NCBI GenBank assembly: GCA_902806325.1
Contig: CADCWE010000084.1
Span: 1-32,825 of the forward strand
Direction: 5' to 3'
Source: an uncultured Thermomicrobiales bacterium
GTDB taxonomy: Bacteria > Chloroflexota > Chloroflexia > Thermomicrobiales > UBA6265
DNA: 32,825 nucleotides
The position numbers were made by a program, and so were the translations under genes. The notes beneath the pieces are model-generated. The model was not told where the DNA came from. It ran no database searches and saw only the letters and a list, made by a program, of their open reading frames with translations. Shown in pieces: positions 31,804 to 32,825 of the stretch. Positions within the stretch are counted from its first letter, which is position 1. Every line of letters starts with the position of its first letter.

Positions 31804-32825
31804 CTACCCCGTGTTTTTGAGACCCCCGGCGATGCCGTTGATCGTCATCAGGATGGCGCGGACCAATTCGTCGGAGCGTTCGTGGGGGATCCCGTCGGCG
31901 CCGGCGGTCGGTTCGGCGCGGAGGCGGCGCAGCAGGTCGATCTGGACAAAGGAGAGGGGGTCCACGTAGGGGTTGCGGCGGCGGATCGAGCGCTGGAGGA
32001 CCGGTTCGCGGTCCAGCAGGTGTTCCTGGCCGGTGATCGCCAGCAGCAGCTCGCGGGTGGTCTCGAACTCGCGCTGGATCAGGGTCCAGATCCGGTCCCG
32101 CAGGTCGTGGGGTTCGACCAGGGCGACGTAGCGCTTGGCGATCCGCAGGTCGGCCTTGGCCAGGGCGAGTTCGGCGTTGGCAAGGAGGGCGGCGAAAAAC
32201 GGCCAGTCGCGGTCCATCTCTTGAAGAAGGTGGAGGCCGTAGGCGTCCCGGCCACCGGCCAGGGCGGAGCCGAGACCGTACCAGCCGGGCAGCAGCAGCC
32301 GGACCTGGGTCCAGGAGAAGACCCAGGGGATGGCGCGCAGGTCCTCGACCCGGGTCGAACTCGTGCGGCGGGCGGGTCGGGAGCCGAGGCGGAGGCCGGA
32401 CATCTCCTCGATCGGGGTCGCCTGGTGGAAGAAGGCGACGAAATCCGGGTCGCCGTAGACCAAGTCGCGGTAGACGCTCGCCGAGCGGTCGGCCATCGCG
32501 TCCATCGCCGCGCGGAACCGGGCCAGGCGCTCCGGGTCCGGTTGGGGGAGGGCGCCGACGGTGCTGACGAGGACGGCGCCGGTGACGAGCTCCAGCTCGC
32601 GGTGGGCGATCTCCGGCAGCGAGTAGCGAGCAGAGACCACCTCCCCCTGCTCGGTCAGCTTGATGCTGCCGCTGAGTGTCCCCTCGGGGAGGGCCAGGAT
32701 CGCGGTGTTGGTCGGGCCGCCGCCGCGCCCGATCGAGCCGCCCCGTCCGTGGAAGAAGGTGCAGGGCGTCCCCGACGCGGCGAAGCTGGCCGCCAGCCGA
32801 GTCTGCGCGTCGTAGAGCGCCCAGC
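31804..32825 (-). CDS. ppc: Phosphoenolpyruvate carboxylase, C-terminal part (cut by window edge)
   Basis: Carboxylates PEP to oxaloacetate, replenishing the TCA cycle. About 340 C-terminal residues are in the window; the N-terminal part lies beyond 32825. Near the edge the second PEPC signature FFHGRGGSIGRGGGPTNTAIL is complete, including the catalytic Arg/Gly-rich loop. Further along, the frame has SGSIKLTEQGE, LRAIPWVFSWTQVRLLLPGWYGLG and RNPYVDPLSFVQIDLLRRLR. It ends in INGIAGGLKNTG, the conserved terminus (xNTG) that closes the active site. It appears intact. No gene follows within 70 bases on this strand except the degenerate antitoxin. Confidence 0.93.
   Translation of the reverse strand, partial: WALYDAQTRLAASFAASGTPCTFFHGRGGSIGRGGGPTNTAILALPEGTLSGSIKLTEQGEVVSARYSLPEIAHRELELVTGAVLVSTVGALPQPDPERLARFRAAMDAMADRSASVYRDLVYGDPDFVAFFHQATPIEEMSGLRLGSRPARRTSSTRVEDLRAIPWVFSWTQVRLLLPGWYGLGSALAGGRDAYGLHLLQEMDRDWPFFAALLANAELALAKADLRIAKRYVALVEPHDLRDRIWTLIQREFETTRELLLAITGQEHLLDREPVLQRSIRRRNPYVDPLSFVQIDLLRRLRAEPTAGADGIPHERSDELVRAILMTINGIAGGLKNTG

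Overview
This is a chromosomal stretch of a high-GC bacterium (about 70% GC by eye). I see no phage, plasmid, CRISPR, tRNA or rRNA signal. Gene content suggests a Chloroflexota/Thermomicrobia-type or actinobacterium-like heterotroph: a short-form alpha-glucan phosphorylase, an MptB-like mannosyltransferase, tandem Uma2 genes, a twin-arginine Liv binding protein and a SigK/RskA-like pair. The taxonomic placement is inference; no marker gene is present.

Layout. 1-330 is non-coding. 331-3729 holds convergent carbohydrate genes, manA (+) and glgP (-). 4220-5794 is a polytopic GT-C mannosyltransferase-like protein that overlaps tail-to-tail with a minus-strand operon (7948 down to 5698): HutG-like ureohydrolase, GNAT acetyltransferase, SDR oxidoreductase. 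8020-9192 carries two tandem Uma2-family proteins. 9335-14945 is a complete branched-chain amino acid ABC transporter operon (livK-H-M-G-F, minus strand) with a consensus-like sigma-70 promoter and a strong hairpin after livK. A FAD-dependent amine/amino-acid oxidoreductase diverges from it (15268-16476), followed by a decapitated REP-type (Y1) transposase remnant.

16955-19269 pairs an unknown 183-residue protein with adenine deaminase. 19419-21101 is nadB, 21115-23196 a prolyl oligopeptidase, 23310-24674 folC. 24902-26460 is an ECF sigma factor with its coupled membrane anti-sigma factor. A 71-residue conserved-looking small protein (minus) follows. It diverges from a three-gene envelope operon (GT2, UPF0104 membrane protein, methyltransferase; 26965-29782). 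29889-31523 encodes a zinc-ribbon, three-TM, eight-repeat beta-propeller protein. The window closes with a degenerate ParD-like antitoxin and the C-terminal part of PEP carboxylase.

How the genes fit together. The liv transporter, the flavin oxidoreductase, the HutG-like ureohydrolase and the peptidase suggest use of amino acids and peptides. Adenine deaminase adds purine-nitrogen salvage. The glycosyltransferases and flippase-like protein point to envelope glycan or glycolipid synthesis. Co-translation is common: stop/start overlaps of the GTGA or ATGA type join livM-livG, sigma-anti-sigma, GT2-UPF0104, UPF0104-methyltransferase and GNAT-SDR.

I did not find a clear new defence or mobile system. 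The most unusual signals are regulatory: two extended -10 boxes placed exactly as for leaderless mRNAs, a recurring TACACT box, G-quadruplex-like runs inside nadB, and hairpins at the glgP 5' end and in the liv operon. The zinc-ribbon/propeller membrane protein and the hidden 71-residue gene are the best candidates for new protein biology.
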